Positions 7,641 to 15,673 of a stretch of DNA of 64,000 bases are shown one piece after another. The stretch's first letter is position 1. Each line of letters starts with the position of its first letter. The DNA comes from Arthrobacter_E sp044748305 (GTDB lineage: Bacteria; Actinomycetota; Actinomycetes; Actinomycetales; Micrococcaceae). The notes under the pieces were generated by a model. It saw only the letters and a list, made by a program, of their open reading frames with translations. It did not search any database and was not told the origin of the DNA. The stretch covers positions 124,001 through 188,000 of the forward strand of contig NZ_JBIVFT010000006.1 of the NCBI RefSeq assembly GCF_044748305.1. The letters are read 5' to 3'. The translations under genes were made by a program, and so were the position numbers.

Positions 7641-9230
7641 ATGACCACCACCACTGCTGAGACCACGGTCGTCCTCAACTCCGCCGGCGTCACCGCCGAG
7701 GACGTCCTCGCCGTCGCCCGTCACGGCGCCCAGATCACCATCTCCCAGGAAGCCTTGGACAACGTGTCCAAGGTCCGTGCCCACATCGACGAGCTGGCCG
7801 TCAGCGACACCCCCGCTTACGGCATCTCCACCGGCTTCGGTGCCCTGGCCAACCGCCACATCCCCAACGACATGCGCACCCAGCTGCAGAAGTCGCTGAT
7901 CCGCAGCCACTCCGCCGGCATGGGCCCGGCCGTGGAGCGCGAAGTCGTCCGCGGCATCATGTTCCTGCGCGCCAAGACCATGGCCTCCGGCCGCACCGGT
8001 GTTCGCGCCGAGGTTCTGGAGACCTTCGTCAAGGTCCTCAACGCCGGCATCACCCCGCTGGTCCGCGAGTTCGGTTCCCTGGGCTGCTCCGGCGACCTCG
8101 CCCCGCTCTCCCATTGCGCCCTCGTGGTCATGGGTGAAGGCGAAGCCGCGGGCCCCGACGGAGAGCTCTACGGCGTCGCAGGCCGCCCGTCCGTCGCCGA
8201 GCTGCTCGCCGCGCACGGCATCGAGCCGGTCACGCTCGCCGAGAAGGAGGGCCTCGCGCTCGTCAACGGCACCGAGGGCATGCTCGGCATGCTGCTCATG
8301 GCCATCGCGGACCTCCGCAATCTGATGACGACGGCGGACATCACCGCCGCGCTCTCCGTTGAGGCGCTGCTCGGCACGGATCAGGTGTTCCTGCCTGAGC
8401 TGCACGCTGCTCTGCGTCCGCACCCGGGCCAGGCCGCCAGCGCCGACAACATGCTCAAGGTGCTCTCCGACTCCAAGATCGTGGCCTCGCACCGCGTGGG
8501 CGACTCCCGTGTGCAGGACGCCTACTCGCTGCGCTGCGCCCCACAGGTGGCCGGTGCTGTCCGCGACACCGTGACCCACGCCGAGCTGGTCGCCACCCGT
8601 GAGCTCGCCGCCGCGATCGACAACCCGGTGGTCCTGCCCGACGGCCGCGTGTCCTCCAACGGCAACTTCCACGGCGCCCCCGTGGCCTACGTGCTGGACT
8701 TCCTCTCCATCGCCGTGGCGGACCTGTCCTCCATCGCCGAGCGTCGTACCGACCGCATGCTGGACCCGGCCCGCTCGCACGGTCTGCCGGCCTTCCTCGC
8801 CGACGATCCCGGAGTCGACTCCGGCCTCATGATCGCCCAGTACACCCAGGCCGGCCTCGTCTCGGACAACAAGCGCCTGGCCGTCCCGGCATCCGTGGAC
8901 TCCATCCCGAGCTCCGCCATGCAGGAGGACCACGTGTCCATGGGCTGGCACGCCGCCCGCAAGCTGCGCAAGGCCGTGGAGAACCTCCGCCGCGTCCTGG
9001 CCATCGAACTGGTCGCCAGCTGCCGCGCCCTGGACATCCGCACCCAGCTGTCCGACGGTGAGCTGACCCCCGGCCCCGCCGGTGCCGCCGTGCTCGAGGT
9101 GCTGCGCGCCGTCGTCGAGGGCCCGGGCGCCGACCGTTTCCTCTCCCCGGAGCTGGAGTCCGCCGACAAGCTCGTGGGCGCCGGTGCGATCCGCGAAGCA
9201 GCAGAGAAGGCCGTGGGCACCCTGGCCTGA
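7641..9230 (+). CDS. hutH: Histidine ammonia-lyase
   Basis: First enzyme of histidine degradation, releasing ammonia to give urocanate. The 529-aa protein has the substrate loop AYGISTGFGALANRHI near residues 55-70 and the MIO cofactor motif GSLGCSGDLAPLSH. The cyclising triad is Cys149-Ser150-Gly151, with Cys where most family members have Ala; Ser and Gly are intact, so activity is expected. The ATG at 7641 is preceded by AAGGAA. An upstream in-frame ATG at 7488 would run through the palindrome and lacks a ribosome site, so it is rejected. The TGA stop lies inside the first copy of a 106-bp direct repeat. Codon bias is as strong as in hutU. Confidence 0.96.
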   Translation: MTTTTAETTVVLNSAGVTAEDVLAVARHGAQITISQEALDNVSKVRAHIDELAVSDTPAYGISTGFGALANRHIPNDMRTQLQKSLIRSHSAGMGPAVEREVVRGIMFLRAKTMASGRTGVRAEVLETFVKVLNAGITPLVREFGSLGCSGDLAPLSHCALVVMGEGEAAGPDGELYGVAGRPSVAELLAAHGIEPVTLAEKEGLALVNGTEGMLGMLLMAIADLRNLMTTADITAALSVEALLGTDQVFLPELHAALRPHPGQAASADNMLKVLSDSKIVASHRVGDSRVQDAYSLRCAPQVAGAVRDTVTHAELVATRELAAAIDNPVVLPDGRVSSNGNFHGAPVAYVLDFLSIAVADLSSIAERRTDRMLDPARSHGLPAFLADDPGVDSGLMIAQYTQAGLVSDNKRLAVPASVDSIPSSAMQEDHVSMGWHAARKLRKAVENLRRVLAIELVASCRALDIRTQLSDGELTPGPAGAAVLEVLRAVVEGPGADRFLSPELESADKLVGAGAIREAAEKAVGTLA

Positions 9231-9329
9231 TCTTCCACCCGCCGACGCGGGGTCACTTAGAGCCCTTGAATCCTCCGGGATCGGGCCTTAAGTGACCCCG
9301 CGTTCGCCGTATAGAGTCAGGCCATGGGA
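9224..9329. repeat. 106-bp direct repeat, left copy (contains a hairpin)
   Basis: Identical to 14321-14426 except for one base (G9306 against A14403). It spans the last codons of hutH, an intergenic hairpin (arms 9245-9265 and 9283-9303, with 15 perfect outer pairs) and a TATAGA element, and ends in ATGGGA. In the right copy that ATG is the start codon of the antiporter gene. This copy therefore carries a stray start codon that leads nowhere. Confidence 0.95.
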
Positions 9330-9375
9330 GAGGCTGTACGTAGAATACTCTTCTCATTATCGACCAGGCAGGGAT

Positions 9376-10380
9376 ATGCGGACCAGGGTAACGCGCGAAG
9401 ACGTGGCACGTGAGGCGGGGACGTCTGTCGCGGTGGTGAGTTACGTGATCAATGATGGACCACGGCCGGTCTCCAAGGCGCTGAGGGAGAAAGTCCTGGC
9501 GGCGATTGACAAGACCGGGTATCAGCCCAATAGCATCGCTCAGTCCTTGGCACGAGGTTCCTCGAACACCTACGGCTTCGTGGTTCCTAACATCACGAAT
9601 CCCTTCATTGCGTCAATCGCTCACGCCTTGGAGGAGCGGGTCTTCGCAGGTAAAGGGGTGTTGCTGCTCGGTGATTCGGCCGATGATAAGGGGCGTGAGC
9701 TCGAAATCATCCGGAACTTTCTGAGCCGCCAGGTCGACGGAATTATTTACATGGGGGTTGACCAAGACCTTCACCTGGACGTGATCAAGGCCGCAGGAAC
9801 CCCGGTAGTTGTTTTTACCCATGCCCATTCGGACGGTGTCACGGCTTCAGTGCGTGTGGATGAACGCGCAGCAGGTGAAGCGGGGACTCAACATCTGATT
9901 CAGCACGGTTACCGCAGGATTGGTCTCATCGCCGGTCCTACACACATGATGAACACCTGGGAACGTCTTGCGGGTTGGCAGGCGGCACTGTCTGCTACAG
10001 ATACGGCGCAGGCCGGACCCATCGAACACGCTGAGTACAGCAGGGACGGCGGATACGCGGCGGCGACCTTGATGACGAAGGTCGGGCCGCTTCCGGATGC
10101 GGTTTTCGCGTCCAATGAGCGGCAGGCGCTCGGTGCTTTGGCCGCGTTCTGTGACGCGGGGTTTCGGGTTCCTGACGATGTTGCATTGTTGTGTTTCAAC
10201 GGCACAGGCGAGGCCAGGTTCAGTGTGCCTTCGCTTGCCACCATTGAACAGCCGGTCGCGGAGATGGCCGCTAGAGCTCTCGACATCTTGCGCGATCCTA
10301 AGGCTTATGATGTCGGACCGGTCGGGTTCGATTTCGAACTTGTGCCACGAGCCTCGTGCGGTTGTCCCAATAGACGCTAG
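9376..10380 (+). CDS. LacI-family transcriptional regulator
   Basis: A 334-aa repressor. The N-terminal helix-turn-helix is RVTREDVAREAGTSVAVVSY, followed by the hinge-type NDGPRPVSKALREKV and a periplasmic-binding-protein-like sensor domain starting YGFVVPNITNPF. The ATG at 9376 gives the canonical LacI N terminus; the in-frame reading further upstream starts inside the repeat and is not used. It is the first gene of the island and runs in the same direction as the transporter and nucleoside hydrolase, whose promoter carries a typical LacI operator. The likely inducer is a nucleoside or ribose-like sugar, by inference from its neighbours. Confidence 0.9.
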   Translation: MRTRVTREDVAREAGTSVAVVSYVINDGPRPVSKALREKVLAAIDKTGYQPNSIAQSLARGSSNTYGFVVPNITNPFIASIAHALEERVFAGKGVLLLGDSADDKGRELEIIRNFLSRQVDGIIYMGVDQDLHLDVIKAAGTPVVVFTHAHSDGVTASVRVDERAAGEAGTQHLIQHGYRRIGLIAGPTHMMNTWERLAGWQAALSATDTAQAGPIEHAEYSRDGGYAAATLMTKVGPLPDAVFASNERQALGALAAFCDAGFRVPDDVALLCFNGTGEARFSVPSLATIEQPVAEMAARALDILRDPKAYDVGPVGFDFELVPRASCGCPNRR

Positions 10381-10467
10381 TTGCACAGCTGCCCGGCATC
10401 GCTGCTACCGACGGTGAGGGTTCACTGTGGCTCTAGCCACGGATTGATTGCCCTGATGTTTGAATCC

Positions 10468-10527
10468 TTGTCCTCTCCGGAGGTGGGCGCTAGTCTGACT
10501 CTACGCGCATCGTCTACGCGCGTAGAG
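10468..10527 (+). promoter_or_regulatory. Promoter with LacI-type operator for the island transport operon
   Basis: TTGTCC (10468-10473), 17 bp, TAGTCT (10491-10496). Over the expected transcription start lies the perfect 14-bp palindrome TCTACGCGCGTAGA (10513-10526) with a central CG, as LacI-family operators have. A second half-site, CTCTACGCGC, is at 10499-10508. The arrangement implies repression by the adjacent LacI protein. Confidence 0.7.
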
Positions 10528-10560
10528 TTTTGATATCTGCTATCACCGTGGAGGCAGTTC

Positions 10561-11946
10561 ATGCTAAGTCAACAGAAGTCGCCCGCGAGCCGACGGAGAG
10601 AACCATCGATGCCGCCAGATGCCGATCCTCAAGCACCGTTGGTGAGGCGGAAGAAAGAAGTCGTCAACGCGGTGTTCTCGACGTGGCTGGGAACCACTAT
10701 GGAGTACGTTGACTTCGCGCTCTACGGCCTCGCTGCAGGTCTGGTGTTCGGTGACGTCTTCTTTCCTGGTGCGTCCCCGGCGGTCGCCCTGCTATCCGGT
10801 TTCTCAACGTATGCTGTCGGTTTCCTGGCTCGCCCGGTGGGGGCGTTCGTCTTCGGCAGATTCGGTGACAAGTACGGTCGGAAGGCCGTATTGGTGATCA
10901 CGATTTCGATGATGGGTGCCGCTACGACGCTGATCGGCTTGCTTCCTGGGTACGCCCAAGTGGGTTTCTGGGCGCCCGCGCTCCTTGTTGTGCTAAGGCT
11001 CATGCAGGGGTTCGGCGCCGGGGCTGAGCTTTCCGGTGGCGTCATCCTTCTGGCCGAGCATGCACCGGCGCGGCACCGTGGCCTCGTTTCCTCGGTCATT
11101 GCGCTCGGATCCAACAGCGGAATTCTGTTGTCCTCTGGTGTCTGGCTCTTGATCATGCAGCTGCCTATGTCGGATGTCGTCGGCTGGGCTTGGCGCATCC
11201 CCTTCGTAGGCAGTGCTCTGATCACGATCGTTGCGCTAGTGATCCGTCGTTCACTGACTGAAAGCCCGGTGTTCGAACAACACAAAACCGATGCAACTGC
11301 GCAAGGTTTGGTGCGAAACACTGATCGTCGGATCGCGCGATCGGGATCGTCCAAAGCCTTCTTCGTAATGCTGGGGCTCCGTGTCGCCGAAAACGGTCCG
11401 TCATACCTCTCGCAGACCTTCATGGTCGGTTACGTGGCGAAGGTTCTGGTCGTGGATCAGTCTGTTCCCGCCACTGCGGTCTTCATTGCATCGGTCCTTG
11501 GACTTGCCATCATCCCTTTGACCGGATACCTGTCTGACCGCTTCGGCCGGCGCCCTGTCTATCGCTTTTTCTGTGCTGCCCTTACGGTTTTCCCCTTCCC
11601 GGCCTATGCGCTGTTGGACACTCGAAACCCGGCCATTATCTTTGCTGTCATTGTGGTCGGCGTGAGTCTGGCGTGCGTGGGCATTTTCGCTGCCCAGGCG
11701 GCCTATGGTGTGGAGTTGTTCGGAATCCGAAACCGCTACACCAAGATGGCGATGGCCAAGGAGATCGGTGCAATGTTCTCGGGAGGTATTGCACCAGTAG
11801 CGGCGTCCGCTCTGCTTGTGGCGTTCGGCCATTGGTGGGCAGTGGCAGCGTATTTCTGCATCATGGCCCTGATTGGCTTCGTTACTACGCTGGTTGCTCC
11901 AGAGACCCGTGGGCGCGATCTGACCTTGGCCGAGGATGCCTCGTGA
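10561..11946 (+). CDS. MHS-type MFS transporter (metabolite:H+ symporter)
   Basis: A 461-aa, 12-helix transporter of the metabolite:H+ symporter branch (ShiA/ProP-like). Signatures are STWLGTTMEYVDFALYG at the first helix, FGRFGDKYGRK as MFS motif A, and RLMQGFGAGAELSGG in helix 4. The ATG at 10561 follows GGAGG. The stop overlaps the GTG start of the nucleoside hydrolase (GTGA), so uptake and hydrolysis are coupled. The organic-acid and betaine substrates known for this family do not fit a nucleoside directly; a nucleoside-derived or phosphate-bearing substrate is possible. A homologous MHS protein lies at 21343. Confidence 0.87.
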   Translation: MLSQQKSPASRRREPSMPPDADPQAPLVRRKKEVVNAVFSTWLGTTMEYVDFALYGLAAGLVFGDVFFPGASPAVALLSGFSTYAVGFLARPVGAFVFGRFGDKYGRKAVLVITISMMGAATTLIGLLPGYAQVGFWAPALLVVLRLMQGFGAGAELSGGVILLAEHAPARHRGLVSSVIALGSNSGILLSSGVWLLIMQLPMSDVVGWAWRIPFVGSALITIVALVIRRSLTESPVFEQHKTDATAQGLVRNTDRRIARSGSSKAFFVMLGLRVAENGPSYLSQTFMVGYVAKVLVVDQSVPATAVFIASVLGLAIIPLTGYLSDRFGRRPVYRFFCAALTVFPFPAYALLDTRNPAIIFAVIVVGVSLACVGIFAAQAAYGVELFGIRNRYTKMAMAKEIGAMFSGGIAPVAASALLVAFGHWWAVAAYFCIMALIGFVTTLVAPETRGRDLTLAEDAS

Positions 11947-12920
11947 AACGGGAGATGCGCCATCTCATCGTCGACTGTGATCCTGGAGTCGGCGTCCCTG
12001 GACGTAACGTCGACGACGGGCTCGCGCTCGCTCTAGCAGCCGGCCTGCCTGACGCGTGGCTGGAGCAAGTGACGATCGTCAGCGGCAATACGCCGGCACC
12101 TCTCGGATTCGCATCGGCGCGAACACTCCTAGAGGACTGGGGAATCGATGTTCCGGTCGCAATGTCGGGCACTGAACCGTTGAGCGAGACTGCGCTTTAT
12201 CATCGGGACCGGCTCGATCGTCCTGGTTTGGATCCGGCGGTGCAGCGCGCCTGGGCAGGTGTTCCGGAACCCCGAAACTACGTCGCCGATAGGCGTACGG
12301 CGGCGACGGCGATTATTGAAGCGGTTGAAGGCGCACCTGGTCGGATCGACCTTATAGCAACAGGACCGCTCACCAACATTGCCGCTGCAGTGCAGGCGGT
12401 TCCGGGCTTGCCCGACAAGCTCCGATCTCTGACCATCATGGGAGGAGCGCTGTCGGTTCCTGGGTACCGAGTGGAGACCAATTTCTCCTACGATCCCGAC
12501 TCGGCGGCAGCCGTGCTCAGCTGTGGGGCGCCCATCACATTGGTGTCAATGGATGCAACCACGCGCACGATGCTTACGGCGGGCGATTTGGATTGCCTGG
12601 AGGAGATTGATTCCGGCATGGCCAGGTCGCTCATCCCCGCAGTCAGACCATGGGTAGATTACTCGGCCAGTACCCGGGGAATACGGGGGTGCTGGATTCA
12701 CGACGCTGCGGCGGTCGCAGTGGTGCTCAGGCCGGAAATCGCCACGTACAGCGATGTATCGGTAGAGATTGCACTCCAAGGACCGGATCGGGGGAAGACT
12801 ACGTTCGCATCAAGCGGACCCATCGTGAGAATTGTCGAAACAATAGACAACTCGGCGTTACTGGGGCTTCTCCGTGACGCTCTACTCGGGGCTCGTAGGC
12901 GAGAAAGGACCTCCGCATGA
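11943..12920 (+). CDS. Divergent nucleoside hydrolase with extended metal loop
   Basis: A 325-aa IunH-family protein. The core GPLTNIAAAVQAVPGL, the strand LTIMGGALSVPGY and the distal WIHDAAAVAVV with the catalytic-type His are present. The N-terminal metal motif is unusual: Asp11-Cys-Asp13, then ten residues (PGVGVPGRNV), then Asp24-Asp25, where typical enzymes have only three residues between. The GTG at 11943 overlaps the transporter stop; an ATG at 11955 is the alternative but its ribosome site would be too close. The 3' end overlaps the MgtC-like gene by ATGA. Substrate scope may differ from the copy at 4527. Confidence 0.85.
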   Translation: MKREMRHLIVDCDPGVGVPGRNVDDGLALALAAGLPDAWLEQVTIVSGNTPAPLGFASARTLLEDWGIDVPVAMSGTEPLSETALYHRDRLDRPGLDPAVQRAWAGVPEPRNYVADRRTAATAIIEAVEGAPGRIDLIATGPLTNIAAAVQAVPGLPDKLRSLTIMGGALSVPGYRVETNFSYDPDSAAAVLSCGAPITLVSMDATTRTMLTAGDLDCLEEIDSGMARSLIPAVRPWVDYSASTRGIRGCWIHDAAAVAVVLRPEIATYSDVSVEIALQGPDRGKTTFASSGPIVRIVETIDNSALLGLLRDALLGARRRERTSA

Positions 12921-13669
12921 TCCTCACCGACCATACTCAGTGGTGGCAGATCCTGTTGTGTCTCAGTATCGCGCTGATCCTCTCCACTGCGGTGGGAGTG
13001 GAGCGACAACTTCGGCAAAAATCCACGGGCATGCGCACTCATACTCTGGTTGGTCTTGCTGCTGCGCTTTTCATGGTGGTTAGCAAGTATGGGTTCGACG
13101 ACGTTGCTGACCCAGGGAGCGTTTCGTTGGACCCGTCTCGCGTAGCGGCACAGATCGTCTCGGGCATCGGTTTCCTGGGTGCTGGTCTGGTTTTCGTTCG
13201 GCGAAATAAGGTCCGTGGGCTGACCACTGCTGCATCGGTATGGCTTACTGCTGCGATTGGTACGTCGGCAGGTGCAGGTTTGGTGGTCCCAGCCGTCTTT
13301 GTCACATCGGCACATTTCCTCGTCGCTTACCTCTACCCTGTGATCGTGCGTTCCACTGGCATCGCAAGTCGGCGTTGCCACACCTTGAGAGTCCGATATT
13401 GCGATGGCACAGGTGCCCTTCGACGGATCATTCTGACGTGCACGGAACACGGGATGCTCATTCATGGATTCACGACGACCCGCGGCGAAACGTCGACCGG
13501 AGGAGTCCTATCACGGTTGGCTGCTGGAACGGATGTTGCGACGCTCCAGGCAGAGCAAGTGGAAGTCGAGATAGAGCTTGAGGGAACGGCAAGCCTGCCC
13601 GATCTCATCCGCAGCCTGTCTCAGTTGGATGACGTTACCGGAGTCAGCTTGGACGATGACAGCGAATAG
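12917..13669 (+). CDS. MgtC/SapB-family membrane protein
   Basis: A 250-aa protein. The N-terminal half has the MgtC pattern: helices with GVERQLRQKSTGMRTHTLVG, then the conserved QIVSGIGFLGAGLVF, the charged RRNKVRGLTTAASVW, and AAIGTSAGAG. The C-terminal 90 residues form a soluble, ACT-like domain ending in an acidic DDDSE. Members are linked to Mg2+ limitation and to control of F-type ATPase and phosphate balance; the role here is unknown. It is translationally coupled to the preceding nucleoside hydrolase by ATGA, which is an unusual partner for this family. Confidence 0.88.
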   Translation: MILTDHTQWWQILLCLSIALILSTAVGVERQLRQKSTGMRTHTLVGLAAALFMVVSKYGFDDVADPGSVSLDPSRVAAQIVSGIGFLGAGLVFVRRNKVRGLTTAASVWLTAAIGTSAGAGLVVPAVFVTSAHFLVAYLYPVIVRSTGIASRRCHTLRVRYCDGTGALRRIILTCTEHGMLIHGFTTTRGETSTGGVLSRLAAGTDVATLQAEQVEVEIELEGTASLPDLIRSLSQLDDVTGVSLDDDSE

Positions 13670-13691
13670 GAGCTCGGGGGCTGACGTAACC

Positions 13692-14327
13692 ATGAGAGAT
13701 TTCTTTGCCACCAATAAGCATGATTGGCGCTACGAATCCGGCTCTCTGCATATATACGTCGCACCAGACCCGGCCCTCGTCCAGTATGCGTCCGAGTACT
13801 CTGCAATACTGAAGAGTTCAGACCTTTGTTCTATGCAACCGCTTCGGTATCTGCACGCTACGGTTCTACGACTTCCGCACTATGTGCAAGATATTCCTGC
13901 TGAGTTCGTTTTAGAACTTGGTGATGCTCTGGAGCGTAGTGTTCAGACCTTGAGCCAGTTTGGTATCCCGCTCGCGGCCGCCGCTCTGACTGACGACAGC
14001 GTGATCCTTCCGGGGATTCAGTCGCAGGCCTGGACGAATCTGTGTGAGACCTTGCGCAAGTCAGTGGTAGAGGAAACGGGTACTGTGGCAGGTCATATTT
14101 CGACGACAACGTTCCCTCACGTGACCCTCGCGTACGGCACTCGAAGAGGTAATACGGCGAACTTGGCTGCGGCACTAAGGTTGCCCGGGTTGCGGAGTGG
14201 TGCGGAACTGACGATTGGCGCTGTGGAACTGGTGTCAGTCTCCCGAGAAAGAAGTCAAGGAATTTTCAGTTGGCAGACTCTCAGCCGGCACGTACTCGGT
14301 TCTCCACGAGCGGCCATATCGGCCTGA
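13692..14327 (+). CDS. 2H phosphoesterase / 2'-5' RNA ligase-like protein
   Basis: A 211-aa protein with two HxT motifs, His55-Ala-Thr57 (YLHATVLRL) and His143-Val-Thr145 (FPHVTLAYG), 88 residues apart. These are the paired catalytic histidines of the 2H superfamily, which opens 2',3'-cyclic or 1'',2''-cyclic phosphates or ligates RNA ends. The ATG at 13692 lies 22 bp after the MgtC-like gene. GC content is the lowest in the window, with ATA and TAT codons. The final TGA (14325-14327) is supplied by the right direct repeat, so the last codons were created at the insertion junction and the original C terminus may have been different. Confidence 0.82.
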   Translation: MRDFFATNKHDWRYESGSLHIYVAPDPALVQYASEYSAILKSSDLCSMQPLRYLHATVLRLPHYVQDIPAEFVLELGDALERSVQTLSQFGIPLAAAALTDDSVILPGIQSQAWTNLCETLRKSVVEETGTVAGHISTTTFPHVTLAYGTRRGNTANLAAALRLPGLRSGAELTIGAVELVSVSRERSQGIFSWQTLSRHVLGSPRAAISA

Positions 14328-14426
14328 TCTTCCACCCGCCGACGCGGGGTCACTTAGAGCCCTTGAATCCTCCGGGATCGGGCCTTAAGTGACCCCGCGT
14401 TCACCGTATAGAGTCAGGCCATGGGA
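14321..14426. repeat. 106-bp direct repeat, right copy
   Basis: The partner of 9224-9329, with one mismatch. It provides the stop codon of the 2H phosphoesterase at its left end and the first two codons of the antiporter (ATGGGA) at its right end. The internal hairpin arms are 14342-14362 and 14380-14400. Confidence 0.95.
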
Positions 14427-15614
14427 TTTCCTGCCTTGTCGCTGGTGGTGCTCGTGGCTCTTCTGGGGCCCCTGCTGGCGTTGCCCCGGAAATGGCACAT
14501 TCCGCTGGTCCTCGGGGAGCTGGTGGCGGGCCTGGTCATCGGGCGCACCGGTTTCGGTCTGGTCGACGCCTCGAATGAGACCTTCACCTTCCTGGCCGAC
14601 ATGGGCTTCGCCCTCATCATGTTCGTGGCCGGGACCCACGTGCCGGTTCGCGACGCCCGGATCCGCAGCGCCCTGGGCAAGGGGGTGCTCCGGGTCGTGG
14701 TCACCGTGGTGGTCTCGGCGGCCCTGGGTGTCGGGGTCGCCGCCCTCTTCGGGCTGAACCATGCCCCGCTCTACGCCGTGCTCATGGCTTCCAGCTCCGC
14801 AGCCCTGGTGCTGCCGATCGTGGACGGGCTGAGTCTCGGTGGGCCGCAGGTGCTGCAGACCATCGCCGCCGTCGCCATCGCGGACACCGCAGCGATCGTG
14901 GCCCTCCCCTTGGCGATCGATCCCGCCCACGCCCCACGTGCCGCACTGGGGGCTCTCGCGGTGGCGGCGTGCGCCGTCGTGCTCTATTTCGTGCTCCGTC
15001 AGGGGGAGAAGAGCGGACTGCGCCACCGGGTTCACACCGTCTCCGAGAATCGCCTGTTCGCCGTGGAACTGCGGGTGCAGTTGGTGATTCTCTTCGCCCT
15101 GGCGGCCCTCGCGAGCCTCATGCATGTTTCGATCATGCTTGCCGGGTTCAGTTTCGGGCTGGCCGTCGCGGCGGTGGGGGAGCCTCGGCGCCTGGCCCGG
15201 CAACTGTTCGCCATCACTGAAGGCTTTCTGGGGCCGCTGTTCTTCGTCTGGCTCGGCGCCTCCCTGAACATGCGGGAGCTGGCCGTCAATCCGTCGATGA
15301 TCCTGCTCGGTCTCGCCTTGGGATTGGGGGCCGTGCTCAGCCACGGCGTGGGGCGGGCGTTGGGCGCGCCGGTGCCGTTGGCCGTCATGGCTTCGGCGCA
15401 GCTGGGTGTTCCGGTGGCCGCCGCGACCATCGGCACCCAGAACCATCTTCTGGCCCCGGGCGAGGCGAGTGCCTTGATCCTGGGCGCGCTGGTGACCATC
15501 GCCGCGACCACGGTTTCGGGGAGCTTTGCGGCGAAGAGGTTCACTGTCGCCGCGGACGACGAGACCCGTCCCGCCACGACGTCCCCCTCGTCCCCGCCGC
15601 GAGAAGCCAGTTGA
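14421..15614 (+). CDS. CPA2-type monovalent cation/H+ antiporter
   Basis: A 397-aa membrane protein with about 11-12 helices. Typical Na+/H+ exchanger features are LVLGELVAGLVIGRTGFG in the second helix, the discontinuous-helix regions SSSAALVLPIVDGLSLGG and AIADTAAIVALPLAID (an Asp in the transport-site helix), and LGPLFFVWLGASLN. The C terminus is a short Thr/Ser/Pro-rich tail; no TrkA-N domain is attached. Start: ATG 14421 lies only 10 bases after a TATAGA element and has only a weak TCAGG upstream, so the mRNA may be nearly leaderless. The start codon and the region before it are inside the right direct repeat. Confidence 0.85.
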   Translation: MGFPALSLVVLVALLGPLLALPRKWHIPLVLGELVAGLVIGRTGFGLVDASNETFTFLADMGFALIMFVAGTHVPVRDARIRSALGKGVLRVVVTVVVSAALGVGVAALFGLNHAPLYAVLMASSSAALVLPIVDGLSLGGPQVLQTIAAVAIADTAAIVALPLAIDPAHAPRAALGALAVAACAVVLYFVLRQGEKSGLRHRVHTVSENRLFAVELRVQLVILFALAALASLMHVSIMLAGFSFGLAVAAVGEPRRLARQLFAITEGFLGPLFFVWLGASLNMRELAVNPSMILLGLALGLGAVLSHGVGRALGAPVPLAVMASAQLGVPVAAATIGTQNHLLAPGEASALILGALVTIAATTVSGSFAAKRFTVAADDETRPATTSPSSPPREAS

Positions 15615-15658
15615 GCACAGTCCGTGACCGGAACACTGTGCTCAACTGGCTTCTCGCG
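15598..15658. terminator. 24-bp perfect hairpin between convergent antiporter and hutG (family C)
   Basis: Arms 15598-15621 and 15635-15658 are exact complements; the stem base is CGCGAGAAGCCAGTTGAGCA. The left arm overlaps the last codons of the antiporter. Almost the same stem occurs again at 21147-21207 with a different loop. It serves as a bidirectional terminator by position. Confidence 0.8.
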
Positions 15659-15673
15659 TGAGACTGAGAGTGC

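Larger units (their letters stand above)
9224..14426. mobile_element. Putative 5.1-kb inserted island flanked by 106-bp direct repeats
   Basis: The two repeat copies are 5097 bp apart. The enclosed genes (lacI, MHS transporter, nucleoside hydrolase, MgtC-like, 2H phosphoesterase) are visibly lower in GC and less codon-biased than hutH and the antiporter outside. Removing one repeat unit restores a simple hutH - hairpin - antiporter arrangement. No integrase, transposase or terminal inverted repeat is present, so integration of a circle by homologous recombination within the repeat, or by an enzyme acting in trans, is inferred. Confidence 0.75.
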
